NCBI RefSeq assembly: GCF_036227125.1
Contig: NZ_CP109435.1
Location: 558,001-622,000 of the forward strand
DNA length: 64,000 nt
Direction of reading: 5' to 3'
Origin: Streptomyces sp. NBC_01485
GTDB lineage: Bacteria; Actinomycetota; Actinomycetes; Streptomycetales; Streptomycetaceae
The notes beneath the pieces were generated by a model. The model saw only the letters and a list, made by a program, of their open reading frames with translations. It had not been told where the DNA came from and did not search any database. Made by a program: the position numbers and the translations under genes. Shown here piece after piece: positions 34,838 through 42,824 of this stretch (the stretch's first letter is position 1; each line of letters starts with the position of its first letter).

Positions 34838-35806
34838 ATGACGCTCACCTCCTCCGCCGACCGGTCCCGGCGGCGCACGGCCACAGGGCCGCCCCGCACA
34901 GGGTCCGGCCGTCCCACCGCGCCGGGGCGGCGGACCCCTCCGAAGAGCCTGGCCGCCCGCGCCGCGTGGATCATCGTCCTGGGTTTCTTCCTGCTGTTCT
35001 TCGTGCTGCCGGTGGTCTGGCTGCTGCTCGCCCCGGCCAAGAGCGACGGCCAGATCCTGCGCGGCGCCCCGTTCTCCCTCGGCTCCCTGGACGGGCTCGC
35101 CGACACCTGGCACAACCTGTACGGCTTCCAGGACGGGGTCATCCTCGACTGGCTGAAGAACTCCGCCCTCTACACCTTCGGCGCGCTGGTCATCACCCTC
35201 GTCACCGGCATCCCCGCCGGATACGGGCTTGCGCTCACCCGGTTCATCGGCCGCCGGCTGCTGCTGACCATCACGCTGCTGGTGATGCTGATGCCGTCGG
35301 CCGCCCTGGTCCTGCCGCTGTACCTGGAGGTCAACGCCGTCCACCTGGACGGCACGATCTGGTCGGTGATCCTGCCCTTCTCGTTCTTCCCGTTCGGGGT
35401 CTACCTCACCTACATCTACTTCTCCTCCAACATCCCGGCCGATCTGCTGGCCGCCGCGCGGATCGACGGCTGCTCGGAGTGGCAGGTCTTCCGGCTCGTC
35501 GCGATGCCGCTGGCCAAGCCGGTCATCGCACTGGTCGGCTTCTTCAACTTCGTCGGCAACTGGAACAACTTCTTCCTGCCGTTCGTGATGCTGCCCGACA
35601 GTTCCCAGTACCCGGCGCAGGTGGGACTGAGCAACCTGCTCACCTCGTCGTCGGTCTTCAACACCTCCGCGGGCGTCGGCAACCAGATCATGCGCCCGGA
35701 ACTGGCCCTCGCCGCCCTGATCACCGTCGTCCCCGTCCTCGTCGTCTTCCTCTTCTCCCAACGCGCCCTGGTCTCCGGCATGTTGGCGGGCGCGACGAAG
35801 GAGTGA
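34838..35806 (+). CDS. ABC transporter permease, MalG/UgpE type
   Basis: The ATG at 34838 with GAAAGG upstream gives 322 residues. An N-terminal Arg/Pro/Gly-rich extension of about 45 residues precedes six membrane segments and the EAA loop (IPADLLAAARIDGCSEWQ). It partners the MalF-type permease. A hairpin 9 bp after the stop closes the operon. No ATPase gene is present. Confidence 0.93.
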   Translation: MTLTSSADRSRRRTATGPPRTGSGRPTAPGRRTPPKSLAARAAWIIVLGFFLLFFVLPVVWLLLAPAKSDGQILRGAPFSLGSLDGLADTWHNLYGFQDGVILDWLKNSALYTFGALVITLVTGIPAGYGLALTRFIGRRLLLTITLLVMLMPSAALVLPLYLEVNAVHLDGTIWSVILPFSFFPFGVYLTYIYFSSNIPADLLAAARIDGCSEWQVFRLVAMPLAKPVIALVGFFNFVGNWNNFFLPFVMLPDSSQYPAQVGLSNLLTSSSVFNTSAGVGNQIMRPELALAALITVVPVLVVFLFSQRALVSGMLAGATKE

Positions 35807-35815
35807 CGGGTCCGG

Positions 35816-35843
35816 GGTGCCCGAGGGGCGTCCGTCGGGCACC
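35816..35843 (+). terminator. Terminator of the dehydratase/ABC operon
   Basis: The perfect 9-bp stem GGTGCCCGA / TCGGGCACC has a 10-nt loop directly after the last permease. Confidence 0.65.
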
Positions 35844-35859
35844 GGCAGTGACTTGAAGC

Positions 35860-36207
35860 GTGGGCAAGACCAGGCTGGCGCTGGAGGTGGCCGCGGCGTC
35901 CTGCGACCGGTTCGCGGACGGGGCGTGGGTGGTGGACCTGACCGCGGTCCGGGTGCCGTCGGCGGTCGCGGACGCGGTGGCGGTCGCCCTGGGGATGCCG
36001 GATCTGGGCACCCGGCCCGTCCTGGACCAGCTCGCGGGATATCTGGCCGGGCGGCACGCGCTGATCGTGCTGGACAACTGCGAGCATCTCGTCGACACCT
36101 GCGCCGAGCTGGCCAAGACGCTGCTGTCGGCCGCCGCCGAGCTGCGCGTGGCCGCCGAGGTGTACGGCCCCGAGCCCGCCGTACGCGACACCGAGCCGGT
36201 CGCCTGA
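35860..36207 (+). pseudogene. Relic of an AfsR/LuxR-type NB-ARC ATPase regulator
   Basis: The open stretch encodes VGKTRLALEVAAASC (the second half of a Walker A P-loop), FADGAWVVDLTAV, VLDQLAGYLAGRHALIVLDNCEHLVD (Walker B region) and a degraded end. These are hallmarks of the NTPase domain of large AfsR/SARP or LuxR-type regulators, which normally exceed 600 residues. A stop codon lies two codons before the P-loop. DNA-binding and C-terminal repeat regions are missing, and after about residue 85 the usual sequence is replaced by an unrelated short tail. It is therefore an internal fragment left by a deletion. Expression of a functional protein is unlikely. Confidence 0.75.
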
Positions 36208-36247
36208 AGCCGGCGGCAGCCTGGTGCCTGAACGCCGCCGGTCGTCG

Positions 36248-37372
36248 TCAGTGTTCCGTCGGCCGGTGTTCCGTCGGTCGTCCCCGGTGCGGGCTGCGGG
36301 GATCGGCGACGAGGGCGTCGATCTCGGCGAACCAGTGGGCGCGGACGTCCGCGCCGTCGCCGTCGGGGAACCAGGCGTGCTCCAGCGAACGCTTCGCGGC
36401 GGCGCCCAGTTGGTCGTTCGACCACTCGAGAGCGTTGGCCATGAGCGCGTAGTCCTGGGCGAGGTCGGTGTGGAACAGCTCCGGGTCGTCGGTGCCGATC
36501 ACCAGCGGTACGCCGCTGTCGTCGAGGATGCGCCAGGCGTCGACGTACCGGGTCCGGGAGACCAGTCCGCCGAGTGCGTACGCGGTGGGCGTGAACGTCA
36601 TCGGCGTACGGGCGGCCCGGAGGCGGCGCAGTGCCTCCGGGTCGTCGACACCCATCCAGCCGTGGTCGAGGCGGTCGAGACCGAGGTCGAGCGCGGCCGT
36701 GACGTCCTCGATCACGTCGACGTGGCCGGTGAGCCGGTAGCCCTCGCCCCGGGCCCGCTCGTAGGCCGGCGCCAGGGCCTCGAACGGGACGGTCTGGTGG
36801 TCGCCGTCGTTGCCGTAGCCGAGGATCGGCACACCCTTGTCGCGCAGTCCGGCGGTCTGCTCGACCATGTCGAGCGCGCCCTGCGGTCCGCCGAAGCGGT
36901 GCAGCTCGATGATGATGCCGCCGGTGAGCCCGAGTTCGCCGCCTGCGACCCGGAACGCCTCGCCGACCGCGCGCAGCAGCACGTCGGGTTCCATGCCGAT
37001 CTCGTCCCGGTGCAGATCCGGGGTGCACAGCAGTTCCAGGTGGCGGACGCCGCGGTCGTAGGCGCCGGCGATCATGCGCAGCACGCCCTCGGTGATGAGC
37101 GCCTCGTCGCCCCAGAGCCGGACCGCCTTGTCCAGGTCGTCGAAGAACTTCCCCAGGCTGCGCAGGTCGTAGGCGGCGTCCGCCTCGGCCCGGGACAGGC
37201 CGGCACCGGTGCTCTGCCTGTGCAGCCGGGCCAGTTCGGCCGGAGCGAGCGAGCCCACCTGGTGCATGTGCAGCTCCGCCTTGGGCAGCCGCCGGGCCAG
37301 CACCACCCGCTCCTCCTCGCGGGCCATCGGCGGGAACTCGTCGGTGGCGTTCGGGTCGCCGGATGAGGGCAT
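36248..37372 (-). CDS. Adenosine-deaminase-fold amidohydrolase lacking the HAGE Glu (ADA-like 1)
   Basis: The ATG at 37372 follows CAGGAGG and gives 374 residues. The metal ligands of the adenosine deaminase family are present: HMH (His35, His37), His217 and the Asp of GTDDP (Asp295), together with His237 in LDHGW. In true adenosine deaminases the third His begins HAGE, whose Glu protonates purine N1. Here the motif is GHVDV, with Val at that place. The enzyme may therefore act on another amine or a modified purine. The C-terminus carries a short direct repeat (RPTEH twice). A long hairpin separates it from the upstream 2-oxoglutarate oxygenase. A second homologue with a different substitution is at 58911. 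Confidence 0.85.
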   Translation of the reverse strand: MPSSGDPNATDEFPPMAREEERVVLARRLPKAELHMHQVGSLAPAELARLHRQSTGAGLSRAEADAAYDLRSLGKFFDDLDKAVRLWGDEALITEGVLRMIAGAYDRGVRHLELLCTPDLHRDEIGMEPDVLLRAVGEAFRVAGGELGLTGGIIIELHRFGGPQGALDMVEQTAGLRDKGVPILGYGNDGDHQTVPFEALAPAYERARGEGYRLTGHVDVIEDVTAALDLGLDRLDHGWMGVDDPEALRRLRAARTPMTFTPTAYALGGLVSRTRYVDAWRILDDSGVPLVIGTDDPELFHTDLAQDYALMANALEWSNDQLGAAAKRSLEHAWFPDGDGADVRAHWFAEIDALVADPRSPHRGRPTEHRPTEH

Positions 37373-37417
37373 GGTCGTACCTCCTGGGCCGAAGCGCGCC
37401 GGCCGGCAGCGCAAGGG

Positions 37418-37457
37418 GACCGGTCCCGTCGGCGGGCATGCGCCGACGGGACCGGTC
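37418..37457 (-). terminator. 17-bp hairpin between the oxygenase and ADA-like genes
   Basis: Arms at 37418-37434 and 37441-37457 are perfectly complementary (core GACCGGTCCCG / CGGGACCGGTC) with a GGCATG loop. It lies 21 bp past the oxygenase stop codon and ahead of the ADA-like start, so it probably terminates or attenuates read-through. Confidence 0.75.
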
Positions 37458-37478
37458 TCGGCTACAGCGGGTCGCGCC

Positions 37479-38525
37479 TCAGCCGGCGGCGGCGGTGACC
37501 CTGGCCGCCTCACGCGGGGCGTGGGGGTTCTTACGGCCGGCCCGGGAGCCCTTCAGCTTCGCCAGGATGTGGTCCTTGACCGTGATCGGCTCGTAGAACG
37601 CCTCCTCCCCCTCGGCGACGAAGGCCGGCAGGGGCGCGACGACGGCGTCCGCGTTCCCGTCGTGGAAGAACGCGGCCGACCTGCGGCGCTTGATGGTTCC
37701 GTTCACGACGGGCGGCGTGACCCGGTGCAGCGTGGACATCCACGTGTCGTTCGTCAGCCGGGCCGCCACGTCGCCGAGGTTGACCAGGAACGCGCCGTCG
37801 GCGGGCTGGACGTCGTGCCACGCGTTGTCGCTGCCGAGCACCTGAAGGCCTTCGACCTGGTCGGCCCACAGGACGGTCAGCAGACCGAAGTCGGTGTGCT
37901 CGCTCATGCCGGTGAGTTCGGCGCCGAGCTCGATCTCACCGGGCGGCAGGGCGTAGTTGTTCATGCGGAGCACGTCGATCGAGTGGTCGGTGAGACCCTC
38001 AATGAAGGACCGCTCCACGCCGAGGGCGTCCGCGATGACCTGGGTGAGGGTGCGGGCGACGCGCCGGGCCTCGGCGTAGTAGGCCTCGACCTGCCCCTGG
38101 AACGACGACGGCGCGGTGGGCCACACCGAGGCCGGGTAGTCCTCGTCGGACACGTCGGCGTCCGGGTACTCGGCGGCTGAGGTCCCGACGTTGAACGCCT
38201 CGAAGAAGTCGTTCATGCGGGTCACCGGGTCGAGGCCGACGCTGTAGCTGAGCGACTCGCTCTTGGGCGGGCTGTAGCCGCGGTTCTCGCCCGACGGGCG
38301 GACCCACTGCTTCTTCGACTCCAGGGGAAGCGCGAAGAACCCGTCGATCGCGTCGCCGAGTCCGTCGAGGATCTCGTCCGCGACTCCGTGGCCGACGACC
38401 TGGATGAATCCCACGGTGCGGCAGGCGTGGTCGAGTCGGCGCGCGACCTCTGCCCTGTCGGCGTCGGACCCGTCACGCACGTACGGGCTGATGTCGATGG
38501 CGGGGACGCTGAACTCGGATGGCAT
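37479..38525 (-). CDS. 2-oxoglutarate/Fe(II) dioxygenase, isopenicillin-N-synthase-like
   Basis: The ATG at 38525 with AAGGGG upstream gives 348 residues. The N-terminal DIOX_N region (PAIDISPYV, VGFIQVVGHGV) and the C-terminal jelly roll are both complete. The iron ligands are His and Asp in SEHTDFGLL and His in LHRVTPP. The 2-oxoglutarate-binding RxS is in RRRSAAFF. Such enzymes hydroxylate, desaturate or N/O-dealkylate small molecules in the cytosol. The position between an ADA-like deaminase and an ABC importer suggests it acts on an imported nitrogen heterocycle or similar compound (inference). The C-terminal tail is basic and Ala-rich. Confidence 0.9.
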   Translation of the reverse strand: MPSEFSVPAIDISPYVRDGSDADRAEVARRLDHACRTVGFIQVVGHGVADEILDGLGDAIDGFFALPLESKKQWVRPSGENRGYSPPKSESLSYSVGLDPVTRMNDFFEAFNVGTSAAEYPDADVSDEDYPASVWPTAPSSFQGQVEAYYAEARRVARTLTQVIADALGVERSFIEGLTDHSIDVLRMNNYALPPGEIELGAELTGMSEHTDFGLLTVLWADQVEGLQVLGSDNAWHDVQPADGAFLVNLGDVAARLTNDTWMSTLHRVTPPVVNGTIKRRRSAAFFHDGNADAVVAPLPAFVAEGEEAFYEPITVKDHILAKLKGSRAGRKNPHAPREAARVTAAAG

Positions 38526-38597
38526 GGAGACCCCTTGGACTGTTGAGGCGGAGCGGCATCCGGCAACTCCGTTGGTACAGGGACAAGACGGCGGGCT

Positions 38598-38626
38598 CCG
38601 TCCGATCACGTGCGGCGATCGGACGG
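38598..38626. repeat. 10-bp inverted repeat upstream of the oxygenase gene
   Basis: CCGTCCGATC and GATCGGACGG flank a 9-nt loop, 72 bp upstream of the oxygenase ATG and 106 bp past the ABC ATPase stop. It may terminate the ABC transcript or serve as an operator. The gap 38526-38731 contains nothing else I can support. Confidence 0.45.
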
Positions 38627-38731
38627 GCGGGCAGGACCCTCGGCCTTCCGGGCGGACGAACGCACTCGGCCGTCCGCCGGCACCGGGAGTCTCGAAGGGT
38701 GGATCGGCGCTCGCCGGCCAACAGCCGGTGA

Positions 38732-39517
38732 TCAGGCGGCAGTCGCCGGCCGCGCCCCGCTGTGGGTGAGTTCGGCGAGCAGGGTTCGCTCGTTGTGGGT
38801 GAAGAGCTCGGTCTCCATGAACTCCAGGGTGCGCGGACGCGGTTCGGGCTGATCGAGCACCATGCGCACCTGGGCGGGCCGGTTCGACAGAACGTAGACA
38901 CGGTCCGACAGCATGAGCGCCTCGGGGACGTCATGGGTGATGAGGATGGTCGACTGGCCGAGCTCGGCGCAGATCTGCGAGAGCCAGAGCTGCAGTTCCG
39001 TGCGGGTGAGGTAGTCGAGTGCGCCGAAGGGCTCGTCGAGCAGCAGGACCGGCCGTTCCAGGACCATGGTCCGCAGCAGCGCGACGCGTTGCCGCATACC
39101 GCCCGACAGCTCGAAGGGGTAGGCGTCGGCGTATCCGTCGAGCCGGAACGTCCCCAGCAGGTCGGAGACCTTCTTGCGGGCGTCGGCCTTCGACATCCCG
39201 CCGAGCGTCAGACCGAGTGCCGCGTTGTCCTGAGCGGTCAGCCACGGCAGGAGCAGGTCCTTCTGCGGCATGTACGCCGAGTACGGTCCCCGGGTCACGT
39301 CGCCGTGGTAGGTGACGGAACCCTCGTCCGGGCGCAGGAGTCCGGCGAGTATCTGGAACAGCGTGGACTTGCCGCATCCGCTGGGGCCGATGACCGACAC
39401 GAACTCACCGGGCGCGAGGTCCAGGGAGACGTCGTGGATCACGGGGTTGCGGGTCTTGCGGGGGCCGGGGAAGGTCTTGGTCACGTTCTGGACCGAGAGC
39501 AGGGGGCTGGTTGTCAT
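38732..39517 (-). CDS. ABC transporter ATP-binding protein, nitrate/sulfonate/taurine (SsuB/ThiZ) type
   Basis: The 261-residue protein has Walker A GPSGCGKST, Q-loop MPQKDLLLPWL, signature LSGGMRQRVAL, Walker B VLLLDEPFGALD and switch ITHDVPEAL. The ATG at 39517 overlaps the permease stop by four bases (ATGA), so translation is coupled. This subfamily drives import with an NMT1/SsuA-type binding protein, which is absent from the operon. A candidate lies at 60097-61152. Confidence 0.94.
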   Translation of the reverse strand: MTTSPLLSVQNVTKTFPGPRKTRNPVIHDVSLDLAPGEFVSVIGPSGCGKSTLFQILAGLLRPDEGSVTYHGDVTRGPYSAYMPQKDLLLPWLTAQDNAALGLTLGGMSKADARKKVSDLLGTFRLDGYADAYPFELSGGMRQRVALLRTMVLERPVLLLDEPFGALDYLTRTELQLWLSQICAELGQSTILITHDVPEALMLSDRVYVLSNRPAQVRMVLDQPEPRPRTLEFMETELFTHNERTLLAELTHSGARPATAA

Positions 39518-40392
39518 TCGGACCTCATCGCCTTGCGACGGCGCTCCCACGGCATCGCGAGAGTCTCGAGCAGGTAGGTGAAAGCGAACAGCAGGAGGCT
39601 CACGACGATGCTGACGATGGCCGCGGCCAGCACCAGATCGGTCCGGAGCATGTTCTTCTGCGTCGCCATGTAGATGCCGAGCCCCTTCACCGCTCCGACC
39701 GTCTCGGCGAAGATGGCCGCGAGGACGGCGAAGCTGGCGACGACCCGCAGACCGGTGAAGAAGTAGGGCAGCGAGGAGGGGACCTGAAGGCGCAGGAACA
39801 CCTTGACGCGGTTGGCTCCCAGCGACTTCATGAGGGTGGCCGCGTCAGGGTCCGCCGAGAGGAATCCCTGGAGGAGGGAGATCGTCATGGGCAGCGCCGT
39901 GGTGATCACGATGAGCCCGATCTTCGGGCCCAGTCCGAATCCGAACCAGATGACGAACAGCGGAGCCAGCACGATGATGGGGATGGACTGCGCGACGATC
40001 AGCAGGGGAAGCGTCGCGTTGCGCAGCAGGGGCACGAAACTGAGAAGCGTTGCCAGGGCAGCCGCGATGGTGACCGACACCAGCAGTCCGATGGCCGTCA
40101 CCTGAAGGGTCGGGATCGTGTTCGCCCAAAGTTCCGCACGATCCGCCCAGGCCGACTCCGCGACGCGCGCCGGTGAGGGCAGGACCGTGGGGGCGAAGTT
40201 CCCGGCCTCCGTGATGACCTGCCACGCCGCGACCGCCAGGACCACAGCCAGGGTCGGCGTAAGTATTCGGAAGAGGGGCGATTCTCCCCACTCCCGACGA
40301 GCGCGCTTCGCCTTGCGCGCAGAAGTGGCGCTCACGGTCGGTGACTGCCGAACAGCTGGACCGTTGCGTCCACTTGCCTGGATCTCCGTCAT
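39514..40392 (-). CDS. ABC transporter permease, SsuC/ThiX type
   Basis: The 292-residue protein has an N-terminal basic region and six hydrophobic segments. It has the family EAA-like loop with SLGANRVKVFLRLQVPSSLPYFFTGLRV and the segment IVLAPLFVIWFGFG. It partners the overlapping ATPase. The start ATG at 40392 has only a weak GGA upstream. The 105-bp repeat described at 40512-40616 lies 120 bp upstream of its start and may contain its promoter or control region. Confidence 0.93.
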   Translation of the reverse strand: MTEIQASGRNGPAVRQSPTVSATSARKAKRARREWGESPLFRILTPTLAVVLAVAAWQVITEAGNFAPTVLPSPARVAESAWADRAELWANTIPTLQVTAIGLLVSVTIAAALATLLSFVPLLRNATLPLLIVAQSIPIIVLAPLFVIWFGFGLGPKIGLIVITTALPMTISLLQGFLSADPDAATLMKSLGANRVKVFLRLQVPSSLPYFFTGLRVVASFAVLAAIFAETVGAVKGLGIYMATQKNMLRTDLVLAAAIVSIVVSLLLFAFTYLLETLAMPWERRRKAMRSE

Positions 40393-40511
40393 CGCAGGAT
40401 GTCCTTACTCAAAGGGGACCATATCAACCGCGCCCCAGCCGTGCATCTCTCCGATGCCGGCGCTGGTGGAGTGGGTGGAGTTGGCTCGTGCTTCATGCCT
40501 CGGGACCCGAG

Positions 40512-40616
40512 ACTCCTTGCGTTTTCTTTCGCCAGCGCTGAGTGATGACATAAAACACCACCGTCGGCCATCTTGGCGAGAGTCTTGCGTTTCGAGCTTG
40601 TAAGGATTCCGACACG
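40512..40616 (+). repeat. 105-bp dispersed element, copy 1
   Basis: This sequence aligns without net gaps to 57589-57693 in the same orientation. The strongest shared blocks are CTTGCG near the start, ACATAAAACACCAC in the middle, TGGCGAG and TGCGTTTCGAGC. It lies in the 395-bp divergent gap 40393-40787 between the ABC permease and the CocE-like hydrolase, and has no conserved reading frame. It could be an operator array, a non-coding RNA or leader element, or a duplication scar. The rest of the gap holds only the promoter region of the hydrolase. Confidence 0.8.
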
Positions 40617-40745
40617 TTCGCCTGCCAGGGTGCGCGGCGACGGTGGGCGCGGGATGGGTGCGGGAGCGATTCAATGCGCGGGCCGACCCTGTTCGGGCGG
40701 CGGTGCGGCGACGGACCCGGTACCGATACGAGGAATCAGTGCGAT

Positions 40746-40785
40746 GGGTACGTGACAGAGTACGAATGTACGTGTAATGGTACCC
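40746..40785 (+). promoter_or_regulatory. Palindromic promoter of the CocE-like hydrolase, probably leaderless
   Basis: Outer arms GGGTAC and GTACCC and inner arms GTAC and GTAC are arranged symmetrically around position 40765. GTGACA (40752-40757) and TAATGG (40775-40780) are 17 bp apart and would start transcription at about 40787, i.e. at the ATG at 40788. The symmetry suggests a dimeric repressor site. The IclR gene at 42825 is a candidate regulator. Confidence 0.45.
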
Positions 40786-40787
40786 AA

Positions 40788-42464
40788 ATGCGAATGGTAC
40801 TGGAGACCGACGTCCCGATGAACACCCGGGACGGAGTCGTGCTGCGCGCCGACATCCACCGTCCCGACGACGCCGCCCGACGCCCCGCGCTGCTGGTGAG
40901 GACGCCGTACGACAAGTCGTCGCCCTACCAGTCGGTGTACCTCGATCCGCGGGTCGCCGTGAGCCGAGGTTACGTCGTGGTCGTCCAGGACGTGCGCGGC
41001 CGCGGTACCTCCGACGGCGAATGGCTGCCCTGGAACCACGAGACCGAGGACGGCTTCGACAGCGTCGACTGGCTCGCCGGGCAGGACTTCTGCGACGGCC
41101 GTGTCGTCATGTGCGGCGCCAGCTACGTCGGCAACACCCAGTGGCGGGCAGCCGCCTCCGGGGTTCCCGCACTGCATGCCATCGCGCCGGGCCTGACCTG
41201 GTCGGATCCGCTGGACGGCATTCTGCGCCGCGGCGGCGTCCCGGAGCACGGGCTGAACGTGGTCTGGTCGCTCATGACGGGCATGAGCGAGCTGCTGCGC
41301 CGCGGCAAGGCCGAGGAGGCGATGGAGGCGGCGCGCCGCTACGACGGACTGGGCCGGGGCGAGTACCTGAGCTATCCGGCGGGGCGCATCCCGTGGCTGG
41401 AGGAGCTGGACGTACCCGACATCGGTCTGCGCCGGGCCGACGCCGACCCCAAGACGGTGGCGGAGCTCGACGTCGGCTCCTTCCTCGACGGCATCCGCAC
41501 TCCCGCCCTGCACGTGGGGGGCTGGTACGACATCTTCTCGCAGGGGACGCTCGACAACTTCACGCGGCAGCGTGAGCTCGGCGTCGCCAGCCATCTGATC
41601 ATCGGACCGTGGACGCACAGCTCGGACTTCGGCTCGATGGTGGGAGAGGTGAACTTCGGGCTCGCCGCCGGCGGACAGTCCCTGGGCCTCACCTCGTCCC
41701 TGGCGGCGGAGCACCTCGACTTCTTCGACGCGGTCCTCGGCGACCGGCCTCTCGACCGGGCGCCGGTCAGGCTGTTCGTCATGGGGCGCGACGAGTGGCG
41801 CGACGAGGAGAGCTGGCCGCTTGCCCGGGCCGTGACCACCCGGCTGGAGCTGGGAGCCGCCGAGCGCGCGGTCCTGCGCGACCCGCACGGGGCATCCCCG
41901 TCCGAGACGGATCCGGCCCCCTCCCCGGACAGCGCAGCGCCGACGACCGTGGCGCTCGCCTTCGACGCGGCCGACCCGGTGCCGACGGTGGGCGGCGGTC
42001 TCGCCATGCACGACAGCTTCCCCTGGGGTGCGTGGAACCAGCGCGACGTCGAGCGTCGGGACGACGTGCTCGTGTTCACCACCGACCCGCTGGACGCGCC
42101 CCTGGAGATCACCGGCCGGGTCCGGGCCCACCTCCGGGTACGGCCGGGAGCGGCGGTCTCGGACTGGGTGGTCCGCGTGTGCGACGTCCGCCCCGACGGC
42201 AAGTCGATCAACGTGGTCGACGGGGTGTGCCGGGTGGAGTCCGCCGACGGCCTGGCCGACGCGTCGGGCGAGCGGACCGTGACCGTCGACCTGTGGTCGA
42301 CCAGCATCGAGCTCGCGGCCGGACACCGACTGCGCGTGCACGTGGCGCACAGCAACTTCCCGCGCTGGGGCCTGAGCCAGCAGGACGGCTCGTTCGTCAG
42401 CGACGTCCTGCTAGGTGACGGCGACAGCTGGATCGAACTCCCGGTGATCCCGCCGTCGGCGTGA
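40788..42464 (+). CDS. CocE/NonD-family hydrolase (X-Pro dipeptidyl-peptidase-like esterase)
   Basis: The 558-residue protein begins MRMVLETDVPMNTRDGVVLRADIHRP, split by strands, as is typical for CocE. The nucleophile is the Ser in CGASYVGNTQW, the acid Asp in VGGWYDIFSQG and the base His in GPWTHS. The C-terminal jelly-roll domain is complete. The family includes cocaine esterase, glutaryl-7-ACA acylase and X-Pro peptidases, so it cleaves ester or amide bonds. The ATG at 40788 is chosen because the family N-terminus starts here and the palindromic promoter lies directly upstream. A second ATG is two codons later. It is immediately followed by a relic of a different esterase family. Neighbours suggest it releases an amino acid or amine that is then degraded. 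Confidence 0.88.
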   Translation: MRMVLETDVPMNTRDGVVLRADIHRPDDAARRPALLVRTPYDKSSPYQSVYLDPRVAVSRGYVVVVQDVRGRGTSDGEWLPWNHETEDGFDSVDWLAGQDFCDGRVVMCGASYVGNTQWRAAASGVPALHAIAPGLTWSDPLDGILRRGGVPEHGLNVVWSLMTGMSELLRRGKAEEAMEAARRYDGLGRGEYLSYPAGRIPWLEELDVPDIGLRRADADPKTVAELDVGSFLDGIRTPALHVGGWYDIFSQGTLDNFTRQRELGVASHLIIGPWTHSSDFGSMVGEVNFGLAAGGQSLGLTSSLAAEHLDFFDAVLGDRPLDRAPVRLFVMGRDEWRDEESWPLARAVTTRLELGAAERAVLRDPHGASPSETDPAPSPDSAAPTTVALAFDAADPVPTVGGGLAMHDSFPWGAWNQRDVERRDDVLVFTTDPLDAPLEITGRVRAHLRVRPGAAVSDWVVRVCDVRPDGKSINVVDGVCRVESADGLADASGERTVTVDLWSTSIELAAGHRLRVHVAHSNFPRWGLSQQDGSFVSDVLLGDGDSWIELPVIPPSA

Positions 42465-42815
42465 CACGCCGACGGTGGACCTGCCGGTCGTCGGACCGGC
42501 ACACGGCGTGGAGGTGCCCCTCGTGTTCGGCGACCACGACGACAGCGGCAACCCGCTGGCGCCGCCTACCGGCAGTGGCCGGGCTCGGCGGCACTCGGGC
42601 GGCGGATGACGGCCGCCTGGAGCGCCTTCGCCCGCACCGGTGACCCGGGCTGGGCCCCGCACACGCCCGGCAGCGCCGACGTCCGGGTGCTCGGCGCCCA
42701 CGGCCCCGTCGCCGAACCGCCCGCCGCCACCGCCGCGTGCTGGCAGCTCGCCGCGCATCCGCCGACCGTCCCCGGACAGCGGGCACCCGGTGCCGCGCAC
42801 GGTACGGATCGCTGA
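42463..42815 (+). pseudogene. C-terminal relic of a type-B carboxylesterase, frameshifted
   Basis: Directly after the CocE stop, one frame encodes AHGVEVPLVFGDHDDSGNPL, the conserved AHGxExxFVFG segment of carboxylesterase-B proteins. Near 42550-42560 the homology moves to another frame, which continues YRQWPGSAALGRRMTAAWS and AFARTGDPGW to a stop at 42815. These are the last 100 or so residues of a family that is normally about 500 residues long. The catalytic Ser region is gone. The relic abuts the CocE gene so closely that recombination at this point, replacing the front of an old esterase gene, is likely. Confidence 0.75.
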
Positions 42816-42824
42816 GGGACTACG

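Noticed and set aside
33891..35806. Missing ATPase in the MalFG-type operon as evidence of a broken transporter
   Set aside because: Streptomyces sugar importers of this class commonly share a separately encoded MsiK ATPase.
38717..38729. CCGGC/GCCGG mini-hairpin past the ABC ATPase gene
   Set aside because: Five base pairs in this GC-rich background are expected by chance.
40512..40616. The 105-bp element as a known riboswitch
   Set aside because: I could not fit purine, thiamine, SAM, cobalamin, glycine or c-di-AMP riboswitch cores on either strand. Only one small hairpin (GCCA/TGGC versus CCAG/CTGG) hints at structure.
40405..40674. An 89-codon minus-strand frame running through the first 105-bp element
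   Set aside because: The equivalent frame in the second copy is interrupted by stops, so the element is not conserved as coding sequence.
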